Below, piece after piece: positions 1 to 6,758 of a stretch of 7,300 nucleotides of DNA (its first letter is position 1; the number at the start of each line of letters is the position of its first letter). The position numbers were made by a program, and so were the translations under genes. The notes below the pieces were generated by a model. That model saw nothing but the letters and a program-made list of their open reading frames with translations, was not told the origin of the DNA and ran no database searches. This DNA comes from Clostridiales bacterium (GTDB taxonomy: Bacteria > Bacillota > Clostridia > Christensenellales > Aristaeellaceae): the NCBI GenBank assembly GCA_012513735.1, contig JAAZBR010000106.1, forward strand, positions 1 through 7,300, written 5' to 3'.

Positions 1-351
1 AACTTCGCCAACTGCGACATGGTGGGGCATACCGGCATCATGCCGGCCGCCGTGGCCGCCGTACAGGAGGTGGACAAGGATGTGGGTATTCTGGTGGATG
101 CCATTCTAAAAAAGGGCGGCCGCGCTTTTGTGACGGCCGATCATGGCAACGCCGATCAGATGATCGACTATGTGACCGGCGAGCCCTTTACCGCTCACAC
201 CACCAACCCGGTGCCCTTCATTGCCTGCGGGGAGGAGCTCCGCGGCAAGGCGCTGCGCAGCGGGGGTAAGCTGTGCGACATCGCGCCCACCATGCTGGAT
301 GCGATGCACCTGCCCATCCCAGCGCAGATGACCGGTCAATCGCTGCTTTAA
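1..351 (+). CDS. gpmI: 2,3-bisphosphoglycerate-independent phosphoglycerate mutase, C-terminal part (5' end outside window)
   Basis: Interconverts 3-phosphoglycerate and 2-phosphoglycerate in glycolysis and gluconeogenesis; a cytosolic, Mn-dependent enzyme of the alkaline phosphatase superfamily. The reading frame is open from base 1, and 116 residues are present before the TAA stop. Seen directly: NFANCDMVGHTG at the very start and TADHGNAD about 45 codons in, both family signatures whose Asp and His residues bind the catalytic metal, then HTTNPVPFI and the closing DIAPTMLDAM...P..MTGQSL, the standard C-terminus. Family members are about 510 residues, so roughly the first 400 lie to the left. 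The ATG at position 19 is an internal methionine, not a start. A hairpin follows 20 bp after the stop. Other glycolytic genes (aldolase and two phosphofructokinases) lie further right on the opposite strand. Confidence 0.96.
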   Translation, partial: NFANCDMVGHTGIMPAAVAAVQEVDKDVGILVDAILKKGGRAFVTADHGNADQMIDYVTGEPFTAHTTNPVPFIACGEELRGKALRSGGKLCDIAPTMLDAMHLPIPAQMTGQSLL

Positions 352-371
352 CTTGTAGAAATGCGTTGTGT

Positions 372-399
372 GGGGCCCGTTTGCATGCAAATGGGCCCT
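372..399 (+). terminator. Palindromic hairpin after gpmI, probable intrinsic terminator
   Basis: Bases 372-383 pair with 388-399 around a CATG loop. The stem is built on GGGCCC at both ends and an inner TTTG/CAAA, with two G-T wobbles. It is followed by CTCTTT, a short and imperfect U-tract. The position, 20 bp after the gpmI stop and before the ATPase gene, suits a terminator. The weak U-tract suggests some read-through into the ATPase is possible, and no clear separate promoter was found in the 83-bp gap. Confidence 0.6.
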
Positions 400-421
400 C
401 TCTTTGAAAACAGGTGCCGCT

Positions 422-427
422 GAGGAG
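422..427 (+). promoter_or_regulatory. Shine-Dalgarno GAGGAG that decides the ATPase start
   Basis: GAGGAG lies 7 bases before the ATG at 435 and only 1 base before the in-frame ATG at 429. It lies downstream of the in-frame GTG at 414, which has no purine-rich site of its own. Normal spacing therefore favours 435. Confidence 0.65.
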
Positions 428-434
428 TATGGCG

Positions 435-2840
435 ATGCTGAAAACCCTGTTCTGTAGAAAAACCCCGGTCCAGCGTGTGGAGGTGCCCGTGGTGGAGGCT
501 GATGCTGCCCATGGCCTGACCAGCCAGCAGGTGCAGCAACGCATCCAGGGTGGCTGGGACAATCCGCCTGTCCAGTCGCCGGGGAAGACGGTGGGACAGA
601 TCATCTTCTCCAACATATTCACCTGGTTTAACTTCATTTTTGCGCTGCTTGCCCTGTGCATCATCGCCGTGCGCAAATGGCTGGACCTGAGCTTCATGGG
701 AGTTGTGCTCTCCAATACCCTGATCGGCATTGTGCAGGAGATTCGCAGCTACAAGGCCCTGGAACACCTGAACCTGCTGGCTGTGCCTCGGGCAACCGTC
801 CTGCGCGACGGCCGGGAGCAGGAGGTGGACGTCGCCCAACTTGTGCGGGACGACATTGTGCAGTTTTCTGCCGGCCACCAGATCTGTGCCGATGCGGTGG
901 TGGTCACGGGGGAGTGCTCTGTCAACGAGGCGTTGATCACCGGTGAGGCGGATGAGATCAGGAAGGTGCCGGGGGATACGCTGCTGTCTGGCAGTTTTCT
1001 GGTAAATGGCACCTGCCGGGCCCGGCTGACAGCAGTGGGCTGCGACAGCTTTGTCAACCGCCTGACGCTGGAGGCGCGCAAAGGCAAACGGGCCGGTCGC
1101 TCCGAAATGATGCGCGACCTGAGCAATCTGGTTAAATACATCGGCATGATCATCATCCCCTTTGGCCTGATCATGTTCTATAAGGAGCATTTCGTACTGG
1201 GCCGGCCCATCGACATGGCCGTTCCTTCCACTGTGGGCAGCCTGATCGGCATGATCCCTGAAGGCCTGTACCTGCTGACCACCTTGGCTCTGGTGGCGGG
1301 GGTGGTGCGCCTGGCCAGGCGGCGCACTCTGGTGCATGAAATGGAGTGTATCGAGACCCTTGCCCGGGTGGACGTGCTGTGCGTGGACAAGACGGGCACC
1401 ATCACCGAAAGCGCCATGGCGGTGCAGGATACGGTGCCCCTGCCGCCCTACAGTGAGCAGGAGATCCGGGGCCTGATGGTCAGCTATACTGCTGCCATGC
1501 AGCCTGAAAACGACACCATGGAAGCCCTAAAGCGGTATTATGACGGGCAGCCAGGGCTGACACCGCTGGACACGCTGCCCTTTAGCTCCGTGCGAAAATA
1601 TGGCGGTGTGGCCTTTGCCGATCAGATACTGTTGCTGGGGGCTGCCGATGTGTTGCTGCCCTTGGGGAAAGAGACTATCCGGGAGCAGATTGCAGATTAT
1701 TCGTCAAAGGGCTACCGCGTACTGCTGCTGGCCCGTACCCACAGCACGCTGGAGGAGGAACCCCGGGAATTGGAGCCGCTGGCCCTGATTTTGCTGACCA
1801 ACAGGATACGGGAGCATGCGCCCGATACCTTCGCCTTTTTTGACCGGCAGGGGGTGGGCATCAAGGTGATCTCGGGCGACAGCCCGCTGACTGTGTCCGA
1901 GGTGGCGCGCCGCGCCCGCATTCAGGGCGCCGAGGCTGCGGTGGACGCCCGCACGCTGCCGGAGGAGCAGGAAAGCCTGCGGCCCCTAATGGACAGGTTT
2001 ACCGTCTTTGGACGGGTGGTGCCCGAACAGAAACGTCAGCTTGTACGTGCGCTCAAGGCTCAGGGGCATACGGTGGCCATGACGGGGGACGGTGTCAACG
2101 ACATCCTGGCCCTCAAAGAGGCTGACTGCAGCATTGCCATGGCCTCGGGCAGCGAGGTGGCCACCCAGGTGGCCCACATCGTGCTGATGGACAATGATTT
2201 CTCTGTCATGCCCTCCATCGTGGCCGAGGGCCGGCGGGTGATCAACAACATCGAGCGCAGTGCCTCCCTGTATCTGGTCAAAAACATCTTCACCTTTCTG
2301 TTGGCAGTGGTCACGCTGTTGTTCACGCTGCCCTATCCTTTGTCGCCGGCGCAGCTCAGCCTGGTCAGCACGCTGACCATTGGCATTCCCTCTTTCTTTC
2401 TGGCCATGGAGCCCAACAACAAGCGCATCAGCGGGCGCTTTATCCGCAATGTGATGATCCGTGCACTGCCAGCCGGCCTGACCGATGCCCTGCTGATGGT
2501 GGTGCTGCTTGTAAGCTACCGCAGCCTGGGATTGAATGAGCGTACCCTGGCCACCGTGAGCACCGGCGTTCTGGGCGTGGTGGGTCTGATGATGGTGCAT
2601 GTGACCTGCCAGCCCTACACCAGGCTGCGCAGGATGGTTATGGCGGGGGTTGCTGTGGCTTTTGCGCTGCTGTATACACTGCTTCCCCAGGTCTTTAAGC
2701 TGACGCGGCTGGATGCAAATGGCTGGCGCGCTCTTGCCCTCTTCGCCCTGGCCGCTGTGCCCCTGTTTGGGGGACTGCAGTGGTTGTATCAAAGGGGGAA
2801 CAAAAGGCGGGCGGCCAATCAGAGCAGTGCCTCCGGCTAA
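435..2840 (+). CDS. P-type cation-transporting ATPase, CtpE-like
   Basis: An ATP-driven membrane pump of the HAD superfamily, about 801 residues. From the N-terminus: two membrane helices (about 50-100), an actuator domain with TGE at 169-171, helices 3 and 4 with PEGL at 275-278, the phosphorylation site DKTGT with acceptor Asp318, KVISGD at 477-482, the hinge TGDGVND at 550-556, then six C-terminal helices, ten in all. Helix 4 (PEGL rather than a heavy-metal CPC or SPC) and helix 6 (LTIGIPSFFLAMEPN) resemble mycobacterial CtpE, a reported calcium transporter. There is no N-terminal metal-binding CxxC domain, which argues against a copper or zinc pump. The usual KGA nucleotide-binding motif reads LGA in LLLGAADVLLP. 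The start is taken at ATG 435 because of the GAGGAG spacing; 414 (GTG) and 429 (ATG) are alternatives. Class is confident; the ion (Ca2+, Mg2+ or other) is inference. Confidence 0.93.
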   Translation: MLKTLFCRKTPVQRVEVPVVEADAAHGLTSQQVQQRIQGGWDNPPVQSPGKTVGQIIFSNIFTWFNFIFALLALCIIAVRKWLDLSFMGVVLSNTLIGIVQEIRSYKALEHLNLLAVPRATVLRDGREQEVDVAQLVRDDIVQFSAGHQICADAVVVTGECSVNEALITGEADEIRKVPGDTLLSGSFLVNGTCRARLTAVGCDSFVNRLTLEARKGKRAGRSEMMRDLSNLVKYIGMIIIPFGLIMFYKEHFVLGRPIDMAVPSTVGSLIGMIPEGLYLLTTLALVAGVVRLARRRTLVHEMECIETLARVDVLCVDKTGTITESAMAVQDTVPLPPYSEQEIRGLMVSYTAAMQPENDTMEALKRYYDGQPGLTPLDTLPFSSVRKYGGVAFADQILLLGAADVLLPLGKETIREQIADYSSKGYRVLLLARTHSTLEEEPRELEPLALILLTNRIREHAPDTFAFFDRQGVGIKVISGDSPLTVSEVARRARIQGAEAAVDARTLPEEQESLRPLMDRFTVFGRVVPEQKRQLVRALKAQGHTVAMTGDGVNDILALKEADCSIAMASGSEVATQVAHIVLMDNDFSVMPSIVAEGRRVINNIERSASLYLVKNIFTFLLAVVTLLFTLPYPLSPAQLSLVSTLTIGIPSFFLAMEPNNKRISGRFIRNVMIRALPAGLTDALLMVVLLVSYRSLGLNERTLATVSTGVLGVVGLMMVHVTCQPYTRLRRMVMAGVAVAFALLYTLLPQVFKLTRLDANGWRALALFALAAVPLFGGLQWLYQRGNKRRAANQSSASG

Positions 2841-2846
2841 AGCGGG

Positions 2847-2875
2847 TTGAACCGGACGACCGTATCTGCCATAAT
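2847..2875 (+). promoter_or_regulatory. Predicted sigma-A type promoter for thyA-folA
   Basis: A -35 box TTGAAC (2847-2852), a 17-base spacer and a -10 box CATAAT (2870-2875) preceded by TG at 2867-2868, the extended -10 pattern. Transcription would begin near 2882, leaving a leader of under 20 bases that contains little more than the ribosome binding site. The promoter starts only 7 bp after the ATPase stop, so thyA-folA can be expressed independently of the ATPase. No operator or riboswitch fits in so short a leader. Confidence 0.65.
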
Positions 2876-2887
2876 GCGGTCAACAAC

Positions 2888-2894
2888 AAGGAGG
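2888..2894 (+). promoter_or_regulatory. Ribosome binding site of thyA
   Basis: AAGGAGG, a near-perfect anti-16S complement, sits 5 bases before the ATG at 2900. It fixes this start over an in-frame ATG at 2780 that lies inside the ATPase gene and would add 40 residues unrelated to ThyA. Confidence 0.85.
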
Positions 2895-2899
2895 ACGTC

Positions 2900-3727
2900 A
2901 TGAGCAAGGCAGACCTGATTTTTATGGACAACTGCAAGCGCATCCTGACAGAGGGGGTGTGGGACAGCGACCTGCCTGTCCGCCCCCGGTGGGCGGATGG
3001 CATCCCTGCCCATACCGTCAAGCTGTTCGGGCTGGTGAACCGCTATGACTTGCGGCAAGAGTTTCCCATCCTCACCATCCGCCGTACCTATCTACAAAGC
3101 GCAGTGGATGAGCTGTTGTGGATTTGGCAGAAGAAATCCAACGATGTTCATCAGCTGCGCAGCCGCATCTGGGATCAGTGGGCGGATGAACAGGGCAGCA
3201 TTGGCAAGGCCTATGGCTATCAGTTGGGTGTGAAGCATCAGTATCAGGAGGGAATGTTTGACCAGGTGGACCGCATCCTGTACGATCTGAAGCACAACCC
3301 TGCCTCCCGGCGTATCATCAGCAACATCTATGTGCATCAGGACCTGCATGCCATGGCCCTCTACCCCTGCGCCTACAGCATGACATTCAACGTATCGGGT
3401 AACCGGCTGAACGCCATACTGAACCAGCGTTCCCAGGACATGCTGGTGGCCAACAACTGGAACGTGACCCAGTACGCTGTGCTGGTGCATCTGTTTGCCA
3501 TGGTAAGCGGGCTTGAAGCAGGTGAGCTGGTGCATGTGATTGCGGACGCCCATATCTATGACCGGCATATACCCATTGTAGAGGAACTGCTGACGCGGGC
3601 ACCCTACGATGCCCCCGGCCTTCTTATCGAGCCTCGGCAGGATTTCTATGCCTTTGTGCCGCAGGATGTCCGCCTGACCAATTATCAGTACCACTCGCTG
3701 GACAGTAAGATCCCCGTGGCGGAATAG
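2900..3727 (+). CDS. thyA: Thymidylate synthase (ThyA, Bacillus subtilis ThyA-like type)
   Basis: Methylates dUMP to dTMP using 5,10-methylene-tetrahydrofolate, releasing dihydrofolate; a cytosolic homodimer, 275 residues, normal length. Seen: ELLWIW at 71-76 (Glu71), IGKAYGYQ at 101-108, the SRR pair at 136-138, which in the family supplies phosphate-binding arginines to the partner subunit, catalytic Cys157 in YPC, QRSQD at 176-180, Asn188 (dUMP base recognition) and DAHIY at 216-220. The layout LLWIWQ.KSNDV and IWDQW matches, from memory, B. subtilis/phage phi3T-type ThyA more than E. coli ThyA. Unlike E. coli, Cys157 is followed by Ala rather than His, GD before the HxY motif is AD, and the C-terminus reads PVAE rather than PVAV or PVAI. 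All core catalytic residues remain, so activity is expected. It is first in an operon with folA, which recycles its dihydrofolate product. Confidence 0.96.
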   Translation: MSKADLIFMDNCKRILTEGVWDSDLPVRPRWADGIPAHTVKLFGLVNRYDLRQEFPILTIRRTYLQSAVDELLWIWQKKSNDVHQLRSRIWDQWADEQGSIGKAYGYQLGVKHQYQEGMFDQVDRILYDLKHNPASRRIISNIYVHQDLHAMALYPCAYSMTFNVSGNRLNAILNQRSQDMLVANNWNVTQYAVLVHLFAMVSGLEAGELVHVIADAHIYDRHIPIVEELLTRAPYDAPGLLIEPRQDFYAFVPQDVRLTNYQYHSLDSKIPVAE

Positions 3728-3731
3728 GAGG
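3726..3731 (+). promoter_or_regulatory. Ribosome binding site of folA overlapping the thyA stop
   Basis: AGGAGG begins inside the thyA TAG codon (3725-3727) and ends 5 bases before the folA ATG. Ribosomes terminating on thyA uncover it, so translational coupling of the two genes is likely. Confidence 0.75.
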
Positions 3732-3736
3732 ACGGC

Positions 3737-4252
3737 ATGCAGGCAATCGTTGCTGTGGACGACAACTGGGGCATTGGCCGGGAGGGCGGCATGCTGTTCC
3801 ATCTGCCGGAGGATCTGAAGCATTTTCGCCGCCTCACCCTGGGCAAGACCGTGGTCATGGGCCGCCGCACGCTGGATAGCCTGCCCGGAGGGGCCCCTTT
3901 GAAGGACAGGCACAATATCGTGTTGACCAGGAACGCCGCGTTGCATGTGCCCGGGGCCCATGTGGTGCACAGCCTGTCTGAACTGTGGCAGGCGCTGAAG
4001 GACACCCCGCCCGATCAGGTGATACTGATGGGGGGTGGTCAGATCTATGCGTTGTTGATTGACTGCTGTGACAGGGCTCACGTGACCCATGTGCGGGGCG
4101 CCTGGCCGGCAGAGCACTGTTTTCCTGACCTGAGCACCCGTCCCGGCTGGCGGCTGGTCCACAGGGGGGAGGAGCAGAAACAGAATGGTCTGCACTACGC
4201 CTTCTGTGAATATGAGAACGCTGCGCCCCGGCCGCTGGATCAGCTTTCTTGA
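3737..4252 (+). CDS. folA: Dihydrofolate reductase
   Basis: Reduces dihydrofolate to tetrahydrofolate with NADPH; a cytosolic enzyme and the usual trimethoprim target. At 171 residues it is typical in length. Seen in order: the N-terminal strand and Met20-type loop IVAVDDNWGIGREGGML (4-20), HLPEDL with the catalytic acid Asp26, GKTVVMGRRTLDSLP (36-50) for NADPH and substrate binding, KDRHNIVLTRN (56-66), and the nucleotide loop LMGGGQIY (97-104). The almost universal PW before the catalytic loop (Trp22 in E. coli) is LF here, so Phe21 replaces Trp; the GDTxFP motif near the C-terminus reads AEHCFP. The last ten or so residues (NAAPRPLDQLS) extend past the usual final strand. It lies 9 bp after thyA and overlaps its stop with its ribosome binding site. 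Its end faces the end of pfkA across 42 bp. Confidence 0.95.
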   Translation: MQAIVAVDDNWGIGREGGMLFHLPEDLKHFRRLTLGKTVVMGRRTLDSLPGGAPLKDRHNIVLTRNAALHVPGAHVVHSLSELWQALKDTPPDQVILMGGGQIYALLIDCCDRAHVTHVRGAWPAEHCFPDLSTRPGWRLVHRGEEQKQNGLHYAFCEYENAAPRPLDQLS

Positions 4253-4294
4253 CAATTTGAACCGGTTACAGCCCCTGCATAAAGCGTAACGTGA

Positions 4295-5353
4295 TTATAG
4301 TGCGTTGACCATGTTGTACATGCGGCGGTTGAAGCTGGGCTTGATCTGCAGCGCGCTGTCGATGTCCATGTGAAACACCTTGCCGTTGTGCACGCCGATG
4401 GCGCGGTTGCTCTCGCCGTGACGCAGCAGGTTGACGGCGATGACCCCTGCCTCAAAGGCGAAGGCGGCGTCGCGGGAACTGGGCTGGCTGCCCCGCTGGG
4501 TGTAGCCGATGACGGTGGCGCGCACCTCTGCCTTGCCGTTGGTTTTGGCTTCCAGCGTGCGGGCAAGCAGGATAGAATCCATGGGCTGGCCGTCAAACAC
4601 CGGCTTGCCGCCCAGGGGCTTCAAGAATCGGTAAGGGTCAAAGGGGGCCATGGTCTTGTAGGCGCCCTCCGCCACCACCAGCGTGGCCCGGCGGTTGCCG
4701 CGCTCCACCAGGGCCTCCAGGCGATGGGCGATGTCCTCCACGTCCCAGCCTTGTATTTCAGGCACAATTACAATTTCGCTGCCTGTGGAAAGGGCGGTGT
4801 ACAGCGCGATGTCGCCACAGTTGCGGCCCATCACCTCCACCACCGCCGCCCGGTCGTGGCTGCGGCTGGTGGCGCGGATGGCGCGCACAGCCTCCATGCA
4901 TACGTTGACGGCGGTATCAAAACCCAGGGACAGCTCGGTATAGCCCAGATCGTTGTCGATGGTGCCGGGGATGCCGATGGTGGGTACGCCCTTCCTGGCC
5001 AGCGCCTGGGCGCCCTTGAAGGAGCCGTCGCCGCCGATCACCACCATGCCCTGCACATCCAGCTCCCGCAGCAGTTTGACAGCCTTGTTCTGGTACTCGT
5101 CTAACTGAAACTCTTTGCAGCGGGCGGTGCGCAGGAAGGTGCCCGGCAGGTCCGCAATATCCAGAATCTGATCCAGGGACAGGTGGACAATATCGTCCTC
5201 CAACTTTTCGGACTTGCCGATCAGGCCGTTGTATCCCCGCTTGATGCCAATCAGGTTCATGCCCATCATATTGGCCGCGCGGGCGACGGACATCACCGCC
5301 GCATTCATGCCCGGGCTGTCACCGCCGCTGGTCAGGACTGCAATGTTTGCCAT
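4295..5353 (-). CDS. pfkA: ATP-dependent 6-phosphofructokinase
   Basis: Phosphorylates fructose 6-phosphate to fructose 1,6-bisphosphate, the committed step of glycolysis; cytosolic. 352 residues, about 30 longer than E. coli PfkA. Seen: TSGGDSPGMNAAV (8-20), GTFLRTAR (71-78), IGGDGSFKGA (106-115), PGTIDND (129-135) with catalytic Asp133, MGRNCGDIAL (175-184), the substrate loop AEGAYK and GYTQRGSQPSSRD (283-294). Gly110 and Gly130 correspond to E. coli Gly104 and Gly124, the two residues that mark ATP-users; pyrophosphate enzymes carry Asp and Lys there. The ATG is preceded by GAGGGAG at a short distance, which supports this start. It has its own promoter (5422-5450). The pyrophosphate-type paralogue lies upstream on the same strand, separated by a terminator. 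Confidence 0.95.
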   Translation of the reverse strand: MANIAVLTSGGDSPGMNAAVMSVARAANMMGMNLIGIKRGYNGLIGKSEKLEDDIVHLSLDQILDIADLPGTFLRTARCKEFQLDEYQNKAVKLLRELDVQGMVVIGGDGSFKGAQALARKGVPTIGIPGTIDNDLGYTELSLGFDTAVNVCMEAVRAIRATSRSHDRAAVVEVMGRNCGDIALYTALSTGSEIVIVPEIQGWDVEDIAHRLEALVERGNRRATLVVAEGAYKTMAPFDPYRFLKPLGGKPVFDGQPMDSILLARTLEAKTNGKAEVRATVIGYTQRGSQPSSRDAAFAFEAGVIAVNLLRHGESNRAIGVHNGKVFHMDIDSALQIKPSFNRRMYNMVNAL

Positions 5354-5421
5354 AGCTCCCTCTCATTCTGCAACAAATGGCTGAGAAAGGGGCGAAGAAA
5401 AGCCCACATTCCCTCAAAATA

Positions 5422-5450
5422 AGTATAGCATGGCGCTCTTGTTCCCGCAA
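5422..5450 (-). promoter_or_regulatory. Predicted promoter of pfkA
   Basis: Read on the minus strand: TTGCGG as -35 (5445-5450), a 17-base spacer, and TATACT as -10 (5422-5427) preceded by TGC, giving an extended -10. The start of transcription would be near 5415, leaving a leader of about 60 bases. The leader contains a small GGGC/GCCC hairpin (about 5389-5404) but no recognisable riboswitch. Confidence 0.65.
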
Positions 5451-5483
5451 ACAATCAGACATGTGTATCTGCAGTGGCAGACG

Positions 5484-5519
5484 AAAGGGCGGCCGCACCG
5501 GGTATTGCGGCCGCCCTTT
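5484..5519 (-). terminator. 13-bp perfect hairpin after the PPi-type phosphofructokinase gene
   Basis: AAAGGGCGGCCGC (5484-5496) and GCGGCCGCCCTTT (5507-5519) are exact reverse complements around a 10-base loop. On the minus strand it begins 16 bases after the stop of the PPi-type gene. Only three U follow, and they lie within the stem, so the U-tract is minimal, but the stem is very stable. It sits upstream of the pfkA promoter and so separates the two kinase genes into different transcripts. Confidence 0.75.
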
Positions 5520-5535
5520 GCATATAAGGCAGGCG

Positions 5536-6753
5536 TTACTTGCTGTCGCGGATTTTGGCGGCGCGGGGGGCACGCAGCCGATGGGCGGATGGCATATCGG
5601 GTCCCAGCAGTGGGTTCAGGTAGAACTTGAAGGCCTCAGTCACGTTGTTGCCGGCGGCATTGATAAACTCATCGGGCATTAGCCGGGTACGGGCGGCGAT
5701 CTTCTCAAAGGGCTGAATCTGATAATCTACCGAGTAGTAGCCCGTGCGGTTGATGGTGATGGAGCCGTCGATATTGTGCCAGATGGCGAACTGAGCTGCC
5801 TTTTCACCCACCTCCCGGGCTTCATTCTGGTCCACAGTGGATACACAGCCCAGGAAGCTGCGCTGCACATAGCCCAGCGTGTCGCTGCGCACGCGGGAGA
5901 TGCCCAAGTGCTCCTTTACCAGCGCGGTCAGGCGCTCGCCCAGAGCGCCGGTGCCGGACAACTGCATGTTGCCGTGGGCATCCGTCTCGGTTGCCTGCAG
6001 CTTGGCTAAAATTGGGGTGCCCGCTTCGTCCTGGATGCCTTCGCTGACGGCCACCACGCAGCGGCCCAAGCGGTCATAGACCTCCTTCACATCCGCCAGG
6101 AACTTCTCCACCACAAAGGGGCGCTCCGGCATATAGATCAGGTGGGGACCGTCGTCGGGATACTTCTGCGCAATGCCGGCAGCAGCGGTCAAAAAGCCCG
6201 CGTGACGTCCCATCACCACCCCGATGTGCACACCCGGCAGGGCGCGGTTGTCCAGGTTCATGCCGATGAAGGCCTGGGCCACATATTTGGCGGCCGAGGG
6301 ATAGCCCGGCGTATGGTCGTTGAGCATCAGGTCATTATCAATGGTCTTGGGGATGTGGATGGCACGAAAATCATAGTGCCACCGTTCCGCATGCTGGTTG
6401 ACGATGCGCACGGTGTCGGCGGAATCATTGCCGCCGATATAGAAGAAGTAACGTACATCGTGCATGCGGAAGACGTTGAACATTTCCTCACAGTATTTCT
6501 CATCCGGCTTATCGCGGGTACTGCCCAGTGCGGAGGAAGGCGTCACGGCCACCCGCTCCAGGTTGTTGGTGGTCTCCTGCGTCAAGTCCAGGAAATTTTC
6601 ATTGACAATGCCACTGACGCCATGCACGGCGCCATAGACCTTGGTGATCTGACGGAATTTGCGCGACTCCAGCACAACGCCCACCAGGCTTTGGTTAATG
6701 ACGGCGGTGGGGCCGCCGCCCTGTGCAACGACTACTTTGCCTTCCAGTTCCAT
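5536..6753 (-). CDS. Phosphofructokinase with pyrophosphate-type active site (probable diphosphate--fructose-6-phosphate 1-phosphotransferase)
   Basis: Reversibly interconverts fructose 6-phosphate and fructose 1,6-bisphosphate, here most likely with pyrophosphate as phosphoryl donor, so it can serve both glycolysis and gluconeogenesis. 405 residues, the usual size for this branch. Seen: AQGGGPTAVINQSL (10-23), FFYIGGNDSADT (103-114), HIPKTIDND (133-141) with catalytic Asp139, MGRHAGFLTA (181-190), SEGIQ (237-241) and LGYVQRS (293-299). Asp110 and Lys136 occupy the positions that are Gly104 and Gly124 in ATP-using E. coli PfkA; Asp plus Lys is the established signature of PPi use. The preceding residue, normally Asp (GGDD), is Asn109 here. 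GGAGG 5 bases before the ATG supports the start. Donor preference is inferred from these residues. The gene lies downstream of fba and upstream of pfkA, on the same strand. Confidence 0.9.
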   Translation of the reverse strand: MELEGKVVVAQGGGPTAVINQSLVGVVLESRKFRQITKVYGAVHGVSGIVNENFLDLTQETTNNLERVAVTPSSALGSTRDKPDEKYCEEMFNVFRMHDVRYFFYIGGNDSADTVRIVNQHAERWHYDFRAIHIPKTIDNDLMLNDHTPGYPSAAKYVAQAFIGMNLDNRALPGVHIGVVMGRHAGFLTAAAGIAQKYPDDGPHLIYMPERPFVVEKFLADVKEVYDRLGRCVVAVSEGIQDEAGTPILAKLQATETDAHGNMQLSGTGALGERLTALVKEHLGISRVRSDTLGYVQRSFLGCVSTVDQNEAREVGEKAAQFAIWHNIDGSITINRTGYYSVDYQIQPFEKIAARTRLMPDEFINAAGNNVTEAFKFYLNPLLGPDMPSAHRLRAPRAAKIRDSK

Positions 6754-6758
6754 GAGAA

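Noticed and set aside
348..1337. Long open frame on the minus strand opposite gpmI and the ATPase gene
   Set aside because: It is antisense to a P-type ATPase with intact motifs. Its composition is rich in His, Gln and Arg with no domain or ribosome binding site, as expected for a shadow frame in G+C-rich DNA.
1986..2792. Minus-strand open frame of 268 codons inside the ATPase gene
   Set aside because: Antisense shadow; Gln/His-rich low-information sequence with no recognisable motif.
2780..2899. N-terminal extension of thyA from an upstream in-frame ATG
   Set aside because: It overlaps the ATPase C-terminus, has no family similarity, and contains the predicted promoter; the AAGGAGG at 2888 fixes the start at 2900.
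3092..4255. Minus-strand open frame of 387 codons opposite thyA and folA
   Set aside because: It spans two clearly coding genes in antisense, and nothing in the translation resembles a domain.
4249..4300. TTGACA at 4249-4254 as a plus-strand promoter
   Set aside because: No -10 box lies at 16-18 bases, and there is no plus-strand gene downstream.
4370..5104. Plus-strand open frame of 244 codons opposite pfkA
   Set aside because: Ala/Gly/His-rich shadow of pfkA; pfkA has every family motif in frame.
5354..5415. Possible riboswitch in the pfkA leader
   Set aside because: Only a 4-bp GGGC/GCCC hairpin is present; the leader is too short and matches no riboswitch core I recognise.
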